Assembly (NCBI GenBank): GCA_910577225.1
Contig: CAJTMV010000014.1
Span: forward strand, 25,154-89,153
Source of the DNA: an uncultured Eubacterium sp.
GTDB lineage: Bacteria; Bacillota; Clostridia; Lachnospirales; Lachnospiraceae
Direction: 5' to 3'
Length of the DNA stretch: 64,000 nucleotides
Shown: piece after piece, positions 18,102 through 26,093 of the stretch
Layout: each line of letters begins with the position of its first letter
How positions within the stretch are numbered: position 1 is the stretch's first letter
The notes under the pieces: model-generated
Databases searched by the model: none
The model's input: only the letters and a program-made list of their open reading frames with translations
Told to the model about the DNA's origin: nothing
Translations under genes and position numbers: made by a program

Positions 18102-18980
18102 ATGCAGGGAAAGATTTTAAAAGGTATTTCCGGATTCTACTACGTACACGTAGCAGGATCCGGAATTTATGAATGCAGGGCAAAGGGAATTTTCCGCCGG
18201 CAGAACATCAAACCGTTAACCGGAGATCTGGCAGAGATCGCGGTTCTCGATGAGACGGAAAAGACCGGAAATGTAGAAAAGATACTGCCAAGAAAAAACG
18301 AGCTGTTCCGGCCGGCTGTCGCGAATATCGATATGGCGCTTGTTATTTTTGCAGCCGCAAGTCCAAAGCCCAGCCTGAATCTGCTGGACCGGTTTCTGAT
18401 ACTGATGCAGATGCAGCAGATGCCGGTCACGATCTGCTTTAACAAAATGGAATTGCTTAAGGAGGAGCAGCGGGCGAAGCTGGCAGATGTGTATGAAGCA
18501 TGCGGTTATCCGGTGCTTTTTACGAGCGCCAGAAATCAGGAAGGAATCGACCGGCTGCGGGAGGCGATTCATAATAAGACAGTGGCAGCGTCCGGACCTT
18601 CCGGCGTTGGCAAGTCTACGATCATCAATCTGCTGCAGCCGCAGGCGTCGATGGAGACAGGGGAGATCAGCCGCAAGATCGAACGGGGAAAACAGACGAC
18701 CAGACATACGCAGCTGATTCATGTCGAAGGAAGTACGTATATTATGGACACGCCGGGATTCAGCTCTCTGTTTCTGCCTGAGATAGAAAAAGAAGATCTC
18801 GCCGGCTATTATACAGAATTTGCGCAGTATGAACCTCTTTGCAGATTTCAGGGATGCAGTCATATCAGCGAACCGGACTGCGGTGTCAAAGAAGCGGCGG
18901 CAGCGGGCAGTATCCATCCGGTACGTTACGAAAACTACAGGATGCTGTATGAAGAGCTGAAAAACCGCAGGAAATATTGA
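18102..18980 (+). CDS. rsgA: Small ribosomal subunit biogenesis GTPase RsgA
   Basis: A 292-residue circularly permuted GTPase that checks late 30S maturation. An N-terminal OB fold is followed by G4 (CFNKMEL) before the P-loop GPSGVGKSTIINLL and then G3 (DTPGFSSL), the permuted order of the YjeQ/YloQ family. The C-terminal zinc site is C-x4-C-x-H-x5-C in CRFQGCSHISEPDC. It starts 12 bases after prkC. In B. subtilis rpe follows, but here thiN comes directly after 40 bases. Confidence 0.95.
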   Translation: MQGKILKGISGFYYVHVAGSGIYECRAKGIFRRQNIKPLTGDLAEIAVLDETEKTGNVEKILPRKNELFRPAVANIDMALVIFAAASPKPSLNLLDRFLILMQMQQMPVTICFNKMELLKEEQRAKLADVYEACGYPVLFTSARNQEGIDRLREAIHNKTVAASGPSGVGKSTIINLLQPQASMETGEISRKIERGKQTTRHTQLIHVEGSTYIMDTPGFSSLFLPEIEKEDLAGYYTEFAQYEPLCRFQGCSHISEPDCGVKEAAAAGSIHPVRYENYRMLYEELKNRRKY

Positions 18981-19020
18981 CGCGGCAGATACTATAACCG
19001 GACAGAATGGAGCTTTCAGG

Positions 19021-19668
19021 ATGAAAACATTAATCGTAACAGGCGGTACCGTAGACGTCTCATTTGCACGGTCTTATGTAAAACAGCACAGCTTTGATTA
19101 TCTGATTGCGGCAGATTCCGGTATCCGGTTTTTTATACAATCGGGTATCCGGCCGGACGAGGTGCTGGGGGATTTTGATTCCGCAGATCCCGGGCAGCTG
19201 TCGCAGCTGCGCAGGGATCCCCATATTATTTTTCACCAGTATCGGCCGGAAAAAGACGCGGTAGATACGCAGCTGGCGCTGGAGCTGGCGCTGGATAAAA
19301 AAAGCAGCGAGATTCATATTTTAGGCGGAACGGGAACAAGGCTGGATCATATGCTTGGAACGGTGCGTCTGCCCGGACTTGCGATGGAGCGGGGAGTGCC
19401 CTGTTATCTTGTAGACGCGCATAACAGAATCCGTCTGATCCGGGAGCGGACGGTACTGAAAAAAAGCGAACAGTATGGAGATTACGTATCGCTCATTCCG
19501 CTGACAACGCAGGTATCCGAAGTTACGCTGACCGGATTTAAATATCCGCTGCGTAATTATACGCTGGGCGGATTTGAATCTCTTGGGATTAGCAATGAGA
19601 TTGTGGAGGAAGAGGCAGTCGTGGATTTCAAAGACGGAATCCTGATTCTGGCAGAATCCAGAGATTGA
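19021..19668 (+). CDS. thiN: Thiamine diphosphokinase
   Basis: Cytoplasmic enzyme of 215 residues that pyrophosphorylates thiamine to thiamine diphosphate. Family features: AADSGIRFF near the N-terminus, VLGDFDSADP, RPEKDAVDTQLALELAL, and HILGGTGTRLDHMLGT. The C-terminal part is the beta-sandwich thiamine-binding region. No TPP riboswitch is visible upstream. It is the last gene of the murE-to-thiN run; ychF begins 110 bases downstream. Confidence 0.9.
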   Translation: MKTLIVTGGTVDVSFARSYVKQHSFDYLIAADSGIRFFIQSGIRPDEVLGDFDSADPGQLSQLRRDPHIIFHQYRPEKDAVDTQLALELALDKKSSEIHILGGTGTRLDHMLGTVRLPGLAMERGVPCYLVDAHNRIRLIRERTVLKKSEQYGDYVSLIPLTTQVSEVTLTGFKYPLRNYTLGGFESLGISNEIVEEEAVVDFKDGILILAESRD

Positions 19669-19778
19669 AAGATGGACAATAAATGGAAAATGATAGAAAC
19701 TTGTTGTGTTGAAAATAGAGAAAATACAGAGAAAGGCAGAATTGCCTGGGAGCAAAGGCGTTCTGTAAGGTTAAGAAC

Positions 19779-20879
19779 ATGAAACTTGGCATTGTCGGTT
19801 TACCGAACGTAGGAAAAAGCACGCTGTTTAATTCGCTGACAAAAGCAGGCGCAGAATCTGCGAACTATCCGTTTTGCACGATCGATCCAAACGTAGGCAT
19901 CGTATCCGTACCGGATGAGAGAATTGACAAACTGGGCGCGCTGTATCATTCGAAAAAGATCGTTCCGGCGGTCATTGAATTTGTTGATATTGCGGGACTT
20001 GTAAAAGGAGCGAGCAAAGGGGAGGGGCTGGGGAATCAGTTTCTTGCCAATATCCGCGAAGTAGATGCGATCGTACATGTTGTCAGATGTTTCGAAGACG
20101 AAAATATCGTGCATGTGGATGGAAGCATCGATCCGGGAAGAGATATAGAAACGATCGTTCTGGAACTTATTTTTTCAGATATCGAAATCCTCGAACGCAG
20201 AATCGCCAAAATAGCAAAACAGGCCCGCATGGATAAAACGCTGGCGAAAGAACTAAAGCTGACAGAAGCGCTTAAGGCGCATCTGGAAGAAGGAAAGCCG
20301 GCGAAAACCTTTGATCTGGGCGAGGATGAAGACGATCAGGTATGGTTTAAAACGTACAATCTGCTGACCGCAAAGCCGGTCATTTACGCGGCCAACGTAC
20401 TGGAAGACGATCTTGCGGATGACGGCGCGTCGAATGCGAACGTCTTAAAAGTGCGTCAGCTGGCGGCAGAAGAAAACAGCGAGGTATTTGTTGTCTGCGC
20501 GCAGATCGAACAGGAGATTGCAGAGCTTGCGGATGAAGAGCGCGCCATGTTTTTAGAAGAGCTTGGTCTTAAGGAGTCCGGACTGGATAAGCTGATCCGG
20601 GCCAGCTATCATTTGCTTGGACTGATCAGCTTTCTGACATCCGGAGAAGATGAGACAAGGGCATGGACGATCAAAGAAGGAACAAAGGCGCCGCAGGCGG
20701 CCGGAAAGATTCATACGGATTTTGAACGCGGATTTATCCGTGCGGAAGTCGTGGCGTACGAGGATCTTATCGCAGGCGGAAGCGTCGCGGCAGTTCGGGA
20801 AAAAGGACTCGTACGTCTGGAAGGCAAAGAGTATGTCGTCAAAGACGGAGACGTCATCGTGTTCCGGTTTAATGTGTAA
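19779..20879 (+). CDS. ychF: Redox-regulated ATPase YchF (Obg-family)
   Basis: A 366-residue Obg-family P-loop protein that prefers ATP and binds ribosomes. The P-loop GLPNVGKSTLFN is at the N-terminus, DIAGLVKGASKGEGLGNQFL follows, and NMEE-type specificity is represented by the AANV region. A coiled-coil insert lies near residues 130-160 and a C-terminal TGS domain includes FLTSGEDETRAWTIKEGT and VKDGDVIVFRFNV. Start supported by TAAGG about 9 bases upstream. Core gene in nearly all bacteria. Confidence 0.95.
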   Translation: MKLGIVGLPNVGKSTLFNSLTKAGAESANYPFCTIDPNVGIVSVPDERIDKLGALYHSKKIVPAVIEFVDIAGLVKGASKGEGLGNQFLANIREVDAIVHVVRCFEDENIVHVDGSIDPGRDIETIVLELIFSDIEILERRIAKIAKQARMDKTLAKELKLTEALKAHLEEGKPAKTFDLGEDEDDQVWFKTYNLLTAKPVIYAANVLEDDLADDGASNANVLKVRQLAAEENSEVFVVCAQIEQEIAELADEERAMFLEELGLKESGLDKLIRASYHLLGLISFLTSGEDETRAWTIKEGTKAPQAAGKIHTDFERGFIRAEVVAYEDLIAGGSVAAVREKGLVRLEGKEYVVKDGDVIVFRFNV

Positions 20880-20945
20880 ATACCGTGAAACAGTGTCCCA
20901 TGAAAAACCCCTGCATATACTAATAAAAAAACAGGTGGTTGGCAT

Positions 20946-21200
20946 ATGCGGCTGCGTGAATTACAGGAAAAAAGTGTGATTAATATGAAAAACTGTAAGT
21001 GTCTTGGCAATGTGGCAGATCTGGATCTGGATGAAAAGGACGGGTGCATCCGTGCACTGATTCTTCCCGGGCCGGGACACTTTTTCGGCATTTTTTGTCG
21101 TGAATACGAACTGTTTATTCCATGGTGCGACGTAAAAAAAATCGGCCCGGAAATTATCCTTGTGGACATCGATGAAAAGGAAGCTACGCATAAGTTATAA
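20946..21200 (+). CDS. YlmC/YmxH family sporulation-associated protein
   Basis: Small PRC-barrel-like protein of 84 residues resembling YlmC/YmxH, which occurs in spore-formers and whose molecular role is unknown. Family-like segments are MRLRELQEKSVIN, LGNVADLDLDE and FIPWCDVKKIGPEIILVDI. AGGTGG lies 7 bases before the ATG. A CATATACT element at 20914-20921 resembles the minus 10 box of sigma-E promoters, but no convincing minus 35 is seen, so mother-cell control is only a suggestion. Confidence 0.85.
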   Translation: MRLRELQEKSVINMKNCKCLGNVADLDLDEKDGCIRALILPGPGHFFGIFCREYELFIPWCDVKKIGPEIILVDIDEKEATHKL

Positions 21201-21234
21201 GAACAGCGGCAGATACAAAAAATGTAAAAATCCG

Positions 21235-21263
21235 TTGACAGGCCTTACATGAAAGGTTAAACT
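21235..21263 (+). promoter_or_regulatory. Sigma-A-type promoter for nrdR
   Basis: TTGACA, 17 bases, TAAACT, about 70 bases upstream of the nrdR start. The minus 35 is consensus and the spacing ideal. No clear NrdR box pair was seen in the leader. Confidence 0.65.
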
Positions 21264-21333
21264 GAACCTATAGGTGTCTGCCAGCGATCCTTCGGCGACA
21301 GATACGTAAGAAAAGCTGGAGAGGAGTAACAAT

Positions 21334-21786
21334 ATGAAGTGTCCATTTTGCAGCAGCGATAATACCAGAGTTATCGATTCAAGACCAGCGGACGATAATA
21401 GCTCCATACGCCGCCGCAGACTGTGTGATGCATGTAAAAAACGTTTTACCACATATGAAAAGGTAGAGACAATCCCCCTGATTGTCATAAAAAAAGATAA
21501 CAACAGGGAGCAGTTTGACCGTTCGAAAATAGAAGCCGGCATTCTGCGCGCCTGTCATAAGCGTCCGATTTCTGTCAAAACAATTAACCGGCTGGTGGAC
21601 GACATCGAGACAGAAATTTTCAATATGGAAGAAAAAGAAATTCCAAGCACTGTCATCGGCGAGATTGTGATGGACAAATTGAAAGATCTGGAAGCGGTCG
21701 CATACGTACGTTTTGCGTCTGTTTACCGGGAGTTCAAGGATATCAATACCTTTATGGACGAATTGAAAAAAATACTTGATAAATAA
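21334..21786 (+). CDS. nrdR: Transcriptional repressor NrdR
   Basis: Regulator of 150 residues that represses ribonucleotide reductase genes when dATP is high. The N-terminal zinc ribbon has CPFC at residues 3-6 and CDAC further on, with the family motif DSRPADDNSSIRRRRLC; the ATP-cone domain covers about 48-138. GAGAGGAG precedes the ATG. No nrd genes are in the window. yqeG follows after 14 bases. Confidence 0.95.
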   Translation: MKCPFCSSDNTRVIDSRPADDNSSIRRRRLCDACKKRFTTYEKVETIPLIVIKKDNNREQFDRSKIEAGILRACHKRPISVKTINRLVDDIETEIFNMEEKEIPSTVIGEIVMDKLKDLEAVAYVRFASVYREFKDINTFMDELKKILDK

Positions 21787-21800
21787 AAGGATGGAGACGG

Positions 21801-22343
21801 ATGTTTCAAATGTTTTATCCGGCTGAGTATCCGGACTCGGCATATCAGATCGATTTTAAGCGGTTATATGAAGAAGGATACAGGGGCGTTATATTTGATA
21901 TCGACAATACGCTGGTTGCGCACGGCGCTCCGGCAGACGCGCGCGCGAAACGTTTATTTGCATCTTTGAAAAAAATGGGTTACGAGTGCTGTCTGCTGTC
22001 AAACAATAAAGAACCGCGAGTACGGACGTTTAACGAGCAGATTCAGGTAAACTATATTTTCAAGGCGCATAAGCCGCGTACGGCAAACTATAAAAAGGCC
22101 ATGCGTCTGATGGGGACGGACCGCGGCAATACGCTGTTTGTAGGCGATCAGATATTTACCGATATCTGGGGAGCAAACCGGGCCGGCATCCGGACGTTTC
22201 TTGTAAAGCCGATCGATCCGAAAGAAGAGATACAGATCGTATTAAAACGTTATCCGGAGAAGCTGATTCTATATTTTTATAAAAGACGGCTGAAAAAACA
22301 AAAGCCGGATCGCGGCATTCGCAGTTCGAACAGGCATCGCTAA
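21801..22343 (+). CDS. YqeG family HAD IIIA-type phosphatase
   Basis: HAD-superfamily protein of 180 residues. Motif I is GVIFDIDNTLVAHG with both catalytic aspartates, motif II is the serine of LLSNN, the motif III lysine is probably in KKAM or AHKP, and motif IV is FVGDQIFTDIWGANRAG. The family is related to mitochondrial phosphatidylglycerophosphatase (Gep4/PTPMT-like), so a lipid phosphatase role is possible but unproven. The tail is basic. It follows nrdR closely with a good GGATGGAG site. Confidence 0.85.
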   Translation: MFQMFYPAEYPDSAYQIDFKRLYEEGYRGVIFDIDNTLVAHGAPADARAKRLFASLKKMGYECCLLSNNKEPRVRTFNEQIQVNYIFKAHKPRTANYKKAMRLMGTDRGNTLFVGDQIFTDIWGANRAGIRTFLVKPIDPKEEIQIVLKRYPEKLILYFYKRRLKKQKPDRGIRSSNRHR

Positions 22344-22392
22344 CAAAAAACACGAAGAAAGCTACCGTTACGGTACAGGAGAGGGAAGAGAA

Positions 22393-22839
22393 ATGAAAAT
22401 TATAATTGGAAACGACCACGCGTCGCCAGAAATGAAAAAGCAGCTTGTCAGATACCTTGAAGAGCTTGGACATGAAGTCGTTAATTTTGGCGTGGACACA
22501 GATGAAAGCTGTAATTATCCGGAAATTGGGGAAAAAGTAGGACGCGCAGTCGCCGCGGGGCAGGCTGACTGCGGTATTTTAATCTGCGGAACCGGCGTGG
22601 GTATTTCGATTGCGGCAAATAAAGTGAAAGGCGTACGTGCGGCAGTCTGCTCAGAAACTACGACGGCGCGGCTGGTAAAGCAGCATAATAATGCGAATAT
22701 TATTGCGTTTGGTTCCAGAGTCGTAGGTCTTGAGACAGCCAAAGACATTGTAAAAACATATCTGGAAGCAGAATTTGAAGGGGGCGGCAGACACCAGCTC
22801 AGAATCGATATGCTGCATGAGATTGAAAACAGAGATTAA
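22393..22839 (+). CDS. rpiB: Ribose 5-phosphate isomerase B
   Basis: Interconverts ribose 5-phosphate and ribulose 5-phosphate in the pentose phosphate pathway. It is 148 residues, the usual RpiB length. The N-terminus IIGNDHASPEMK, the conserved CGTGVGISIAANKVKGVRAAVC with the catalytic cysteine, and the HNNANIIAFGSRVVG segment are diagnostic. It could also act on allose phosphate, but nothing nearby suggests that. The efp promoter follows its stop. Confidence 0.95.
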   Translation: MKIIIGNDHASPEMKKQLVRYLEELGHEVVNFGVDTDESCNYPEIGEKVGRAVAAGQADCGILICGTGVGISIAANKVKGVRAAVCSETTTARLVKQHNNANIIAFGSRVVGLETAKDIVKTYLEAEFEGGGRHQLRIDMLHEIENRD

Positions 22840-22856
22840 AATCGCGTAAAAAACAG

Positions 22857-22885
22857 TTGAAAAAACAAGGCATTTATTATATGAT
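22857..22885 (+). promoter_or_regulatory. Sigma-A-type promoter for efp
   Basis: TTGAAA, 17 bases, TATGAT, 50 bases upstream of the efp start. It sits directly after the rpiB stop, so efp probably has its own transcript. Confidence 0.7.
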
Positions 22886-22934
22886 AGAAAAAGTGGGTAT
22901 AGAACCCAGATTGTTTTAAGGAGGAAATAATCGA

Positions 22935-23492
22935 ATGATTTCAGCAGGAGATTTTAGAAACGGAATTACGATTGAATTTGAAGGCAATATTTATCAGATT
23001 ATTGAGTTTCAGCATGTAAAACCAGGCAAAGGCGCAGCGTTTGTCAGAACAAAATTAAAAAATATCAAGAGCGGCGGCGTTGTGGAGAAAACGTTCCGTC
23101 CGGTGGACAAGTGTCCGCAGGCGCGTATCGATCGTAAGGACATGCAGTACTTATATTCAGACGGAGATCTGTTTTATTTTATGGATGTAGAGACTTATGA
23201 TCAGATTCCGATCGGAACGGCTACGATTGGAGACGCTTTAAAATTCGTAAAAGAGAATGAAATGGTAAAGATCTGTTCTTATAATGGCGAGGTATTTGCC
23301 GTAGAGCCTCCGTTATTTGTAGAGCTGGCAATCGCCGAGACAGAGCCGGGCGTAAAGGGCGATACGGCGACAGGCGCTACGAAGCCGGCGACAGTAGAGA
23401 CAGGCGCAACCGTATATGTTCCGCTGTTTGTGAATCAGGGAGATACGATCAAGATCGATACAAGAACAGGGGAATATTTATCAAGAGTATAA
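22935..23492 (+). CDS. efp: Translation elongation factor P
   Basis: Binds between the P and E sites and relieves ribosome stalling at polyproline. It is 185 residues with the three beta-barrel layout. The tip of domain I reads KPGKGAAFV, with lysine at the modifiable position; many Firmicutes modify this lysine with 5-aminopentanol, but the modifying enzymes are not in this window. TAAGGAGG precedes the ATG. A weak hairpin terminator follows. Confidence 0.96.
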   Translation: MISAGDFRNGITIEFEGNIYQIIEFQHVKPGKGAAFVRTKLKNIKSGGVVEKTFRPVDKCPQARIDRKDMQYLYSDGDLFYFMDVETYDQIPIGTATIGDALKFVKENEMVKICSYNGEVFAVEPPLFVELAIAETEPGVKGDTATGATKPATVETGATVYVPLFVNQGDTIKIDTRTGEYLSRV

Positions 23493-23501
23493 TGATTTTT
23501 C

Positions 23502-23540
23502 GTGGCAGTCTGCACCGCGGACTGTTGCCACATTTCTTTT
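23502..23540 (+). terminator. Probable terminator after efp
   Basis: Imperfect hairpin GTGGCAGTC to GACTGTTGCCAC followed by ATTTCTTTT, 10 bases after the efp stop. The stem has an internal asymmetry, so partial read-through to the thioesterase gene is plausible. Confidence 0.5.
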
Positions 23541-23567
23541 CAAGATATTTGTCAGGGGGAGAACAAT

Positions 23568-23957
23568 ATGCTGACGGTCGGAATCAGTAATGAATTAAAC
23601 AGGAATGTGACAAAGGAAACTACTGCTGTAGCACTTGGCAGCGGGATGCTGGAGGTCTATGCGACTCCGGCGATGATCGCTCTGATGGAAGAGACCTGCA
23701 TGAAAAGCGTGCAGGACGAACTGGATCAGGGATGCGGGACGGTTGGAACCGGCCTGACGATTCATCATGTATCGGCGACGCCGGTAGGTATGGAGGTGCG
23801 CTGTGTCAGTAAACTGGTGGAAGTGGACGGCAGAAAGCTCGTATTTGACGTGCAGGCGTTTGACGAAGCCGGTCTGATCGGACAGGGAACGCATGAGCGA
23901 TTTATTATTGAAAACGAGAAGTTTTTCAGGAAAGCAGAGAAGAAAATAAAAGCATAG
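23568..23957 (+). CDS. Hot-dog thioesterase family protein (FlK-like)
   Basis: Small acyl-CoA thioesterase-like protein of 129 residues with a single hot-dog fold. Visible features are ATPAMIALMEETCMKSV, TVGTGLTIHHVSATPVGMEV and the final GQGTHERFII, typical of the fluoroacetyl-CoA thioesterase-like family often found in Clostridia. The frame opens at 23502, but ATG 23568 has CAGGGGGAG in front and starts at the conserved region. A strong bidirectional terminator follows. The physiological substrate is unknown. Confidence 0.85.
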   Translation: MLTVGISNELNRNVTKETTAVALGSGMLEVYATPAMIALMEETCMKSVQDELDQGCGTVGTGLTIHHVSATPVGMEVRCVSKLVEVDGRKLVFDVQAFDEAGLIGQGTHERFIIENEKFFRKAEKKIKA

Positions 23958-23988
23958 AAGATAGCGAACATAAGAGCGAAGAACAAAA

Positions 23989-24016
23989 CGGCATCTGAAA
24001 GCAGATGCCGTTTTTG
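23989..24016. terminator. Bidirectional terminator between thioesterase and S1-domain genes
   Basis: Perfect 9-bp stem CGGCATCTG/CAGATGCCG with an AAAG loop, preceded by AAAA and followed by TTTTT, so it serves both convergent genes. Confidence 0.9.
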
Positions 24017-24065
24017 CAGTGTCCGTCAGCGGAAAAGAGTCTGTATCAGGTGCGGTCTGTACGCT

Positions 24066-24980
24066 TTACAGCTTCAGCTTCGCAAGCAGATCTCCGAGCG
24101 AAGTGGATGCCGACTCATTGGAATGATATTCCATCGCCTGCGCGGATTCCTCATGATCTGCCTCAGACGACTCTTCCAGGGCGCGGATGCTGAGAGAAAT
24201 GCGGTTGTCATTCGTATTCAGTATTTTTGCACGTACCGTCTGTCCGGTTTTTAAGACTTCTGAAGGTTTGCGGATCCGGCGTTCACAGATCTGGGATACA
24301 TGAACGAGTCCGGTCAGGCCGTCTCCAATGTTTACAAACGCGCCGTAATTGGTCAGGCTTTCCACCGTACCTTCCACAACTGACCCGGGCACAAGCATTG
24401 AAATCCGGTGATTTCTTTCTTCCTGCGCAAGCTGTTTTAAAACAGACTTTGCAGACAGTACCAGCTTTTCCTTTCCGGCATCGGCTGTAATGACGCGCAC
24501 CTGCAGGTCTTTTCCGACATAAGAGGAAGGATCTTCCACATAATCCAGGCTTAACTGGGAAGCAGGGATAAATCCGCGCAGTCCTTCGGCGTATGCGATG
24601 ACACCCGCGTTTACGGCTTCTTTGACGCGGACGGTCAGAATCGTTTCATTTTGCATGGCATCTTTTAACCTGTCCCAGCCAAGCGTCTGATTCGCTTCTT
24701 TTTTGGATAACAGGATATTGCCGTCTCCATCGTCCAGACAGATCACGGCAGCCTGGATTTCATCGCCCGGATGCAGATCCTGCATAATGGAATAATCCGG
24801 ATCATCGCTCAGATCAGCGGCTTTGATAATTCCAGGGGCATAGTATTTTAAATCCAGAGAAGCCTCTTCTTCAGATACGGCAATTACCGTTGCAGTCAGA
24901 ATATCGCCTTCGCGAATGCGCCGGAAAGACGCTTCCAGTTCTGCTTTGTAGTCGTCCATTGTTTCGATATGTTCTTCCAT
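24066..24980 (-). CDS. S1 RNA-binding domain protein (30S ribosomal protein S1-like)
   Basis: RNA-binding protein of 304 residues with three S1 domains: about 22-90, 105-175 and 190-262. The last is the best match (GSVVEGTVESLTNYGAFVNIGDGLTGLVHVSQ). The tail is acidic and low in complexity. Firmicutes carry short S1-like proteins rather than the six-domain E. coli S1, so a role in translation initiation on some mRNAs is plausible but not certain. The frame is open from 25115, but the ATG at 24980 has GAAAGGAC in front; the upstream 45 residues are unconserved in appearance. Confidence 0.85.
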   Translation of the reverse strand: MEEHIETMDDYKAELEASFRRIREGDILTATVIAVSEEEASLDLKYYAPGIIKAADLSDDPDYSIMQDLHPGDEIQAAVICLDDGDGNILLSKKEANQTLGWDRLKDAMQNETILTVRVKEAVNAGVIAYAEGLRGFIPASQLSLDYVEDPSSYVGKDLQVRVITADAGKEKLVLSAKSVLKQLAQEERNHRISMLVPGSVVEGTVESLTNYGAFVNIGDGLTGLVHVSQICERRIRKPSEVLKTGQTVRAKILNTNDNRISLSIRALEESSEADHEESAQAMEYHSNESASTSLGDLLAKLKL

Positions 24981-25120
24981 TACTTGTCCTTTCTGTACAT
25001 GTGTAACTTCTTTATTGATATTGATGATATACTTTGCTATTATATCATGAGATGCAGCGTTTGAAAAGACGTTCCTGTTCATACCAGGACTTTGCAGCAT
25101 CAATAAATAAATCAATTATA

Positions 25121-25178
25121 AAGGAGGATATCCAGGCGGCTGTTTTGCCAGGTCTCTTTATCTGGAAACAGCTGCCTG
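25121..25178 (+). other. Ribosome-site-like AAGGAGG plus hairpin upstream of the exonuclease gene
   Basis: AAGGAGG at 25121-25127 has no start codon within normal reach. It is followed by an inverted repeat, CAGGCGGCTGTTT (25133-25145) and AAACAGCTGCCTG (25166-25178), with one mismatch. If the hairpin forms, the AAGGAGG would be brought to about 17 unpaired bases from the ATG at 25191, which itself has a poor ribosome site. Confidence 0.4.
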
Positions 25179-25190
25179 TAAAGAATACAA

Positions 25191-25856
25191 ATGACAGAAT
25201 ATCAAACAGGAAAACGGATCGTTACCTATGTGCCGGATTATGTTGTATTTGATCTGGAAACGACGGGCACAAATTTTAAAAAAGACCAGATTGTGGAAAT
25301 ATCGGCGCTGCGGGCAGAAAACGGAGTTGTTACAGAGCAATTTTCCACACTGGTAAATCCGCAGTGTCCGATTCCGTACGGTGTGTCACAGATTCATGGC
25401 ATTACGGATGAAATGGTGGAGGACGCGCCGGTTCTTGGCGATGTGCTGCCGCAGTTTTTTGCGTTTATCAAAGACCGCGTACTTGTCGGACATAATATAC
25501 AGTCGTTTGATTTAAGATTCATTTATAAAGCCGCGAGGGAGCTATATGGAACAGATGTGCGCAATGATTATCTGGATACGCTTTATATGGCAAGGCAGTG
25601 TCTGCCGCAGCTTGCGCATCATAAGCTGACCGATCTTGCGGCATATTTTCAGATCGATACGAAAGGGGCGCACAGGGCGTTAGCCGACTGTCTGATGAAT
25701 CAGCAGTGCTATGAACAGATGGCGAAGATACAAAAAGAGATAAAGCAGCATTTATGTCCGCTCTGCGGAGGAGAACTGAAAAAACGCCGGGGCAGATATG
25801 GAGAGTTTTTTGGGTGCAGCAATTATCCAAAGTGCCGGCATACGCAGAAGGCGTAA
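25191..25856 (+). CDS. DnaQ-like 3'-5' exonuclease with C-terminal topoisomerase-type zinc finger
   Basis: A 221-residue protein. Residues about 10-175 form a DEDDh exonuclease domain (VFDLETTGTNFKKDQIVEIS with the first D and E, VGHNIQSFDLRF, and HRALADC with the last H and D), like the epsilon/PolC proofreading domain. Residues about 185-221 form a C4 zinc finger of the topoisomerase I type (CPLCGG, then CSNYPKC), which binds single-stranded DNA. No polymerase domain is present. A role in DNA repair or nucleic-acid turnover is inferred. The ribosome site is weak. Confidence 0.85.
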   Translation: MTEYQTGKRIVTYVPDYVVFDLETTGTNFKKDQIVEISALRAENGVVTEQFSTLVNPQCPIPYGVSQIHGITDEMVEDAPVLGDVLPQFFAFIKDRVLVGHNIQSFDLRFIYKAARELYGTDVRNDYLDTLYMARQCLPQLAHHKLTDLAAYFQIDTKGAHRALADCLMNQQCYEQMAKIQKEIKQHLCPLCGGELKKRRGRYGEFFGCSNYPKCRHTQKA

Positions 25857-25951
25857 GAGAAATTGCAGATAGTTCTTATATGTTTATAAAGTATTTATAG
25901 TTGGTTTATAAAATCTTCATATATTCTTTTAAAAGAATTTGCAAAAATATG

Positions 25952-25980
25952 TTGACAAAGAAAATGGGGAGTGTTATCTT
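25952..25980 (+). promoter_or_regulatory. Sigma-A-type promoter of the hrcA heat-shock operon
   Basis: TTGACA, 17 bases, TATCTT. It lies just upstream of the CIRCE operator, the arrangement expected for HrcA-repressed class I heat-shock operons. Confidence 0.85.
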
Positions 25981-25993
25981 AGTCATATCGATA

Positions 25994-26020
25994 TTAGCAC
26001 TCTGATTCATTGAGTGCTAA
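25994..26020 (+). promoter_or_regulatory. CIRCE operator (HrcA binding site)
   Basis: Perfect TTAGCACTC, 9-base spacer, GAGTGCTAA. This is the exact consensus of the HrcA operator, located between the promoter and hrcA, so the operon represses itself and is released by heat or unfolded-protein load on the GroE system. Confidence 0.98.
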
Positions 26021-26093
26021 CAAAAGCAAAATTTCCAGTTTGCAAAAAAAGAGAGATGAAAGATCATGAAAGAAAGGCTGTGAGCGTGCTTTT

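Noticed and set aside
18981..19020. TPP riboswitch upstream of thiN
   Set aside because: Only 40 bases separate rsgA and thiN, too short for a TPP aptamer, and no aptamer motifs are seen.
25923..25938. Perfect palindrome ATTCTTTTAAAAGAAT upstream of the hrcA promoter as an operator
   Set aside because: It is a simple AT-rich sequence that occurs easily by chance, and CIRCE already explains regulation of the operon.
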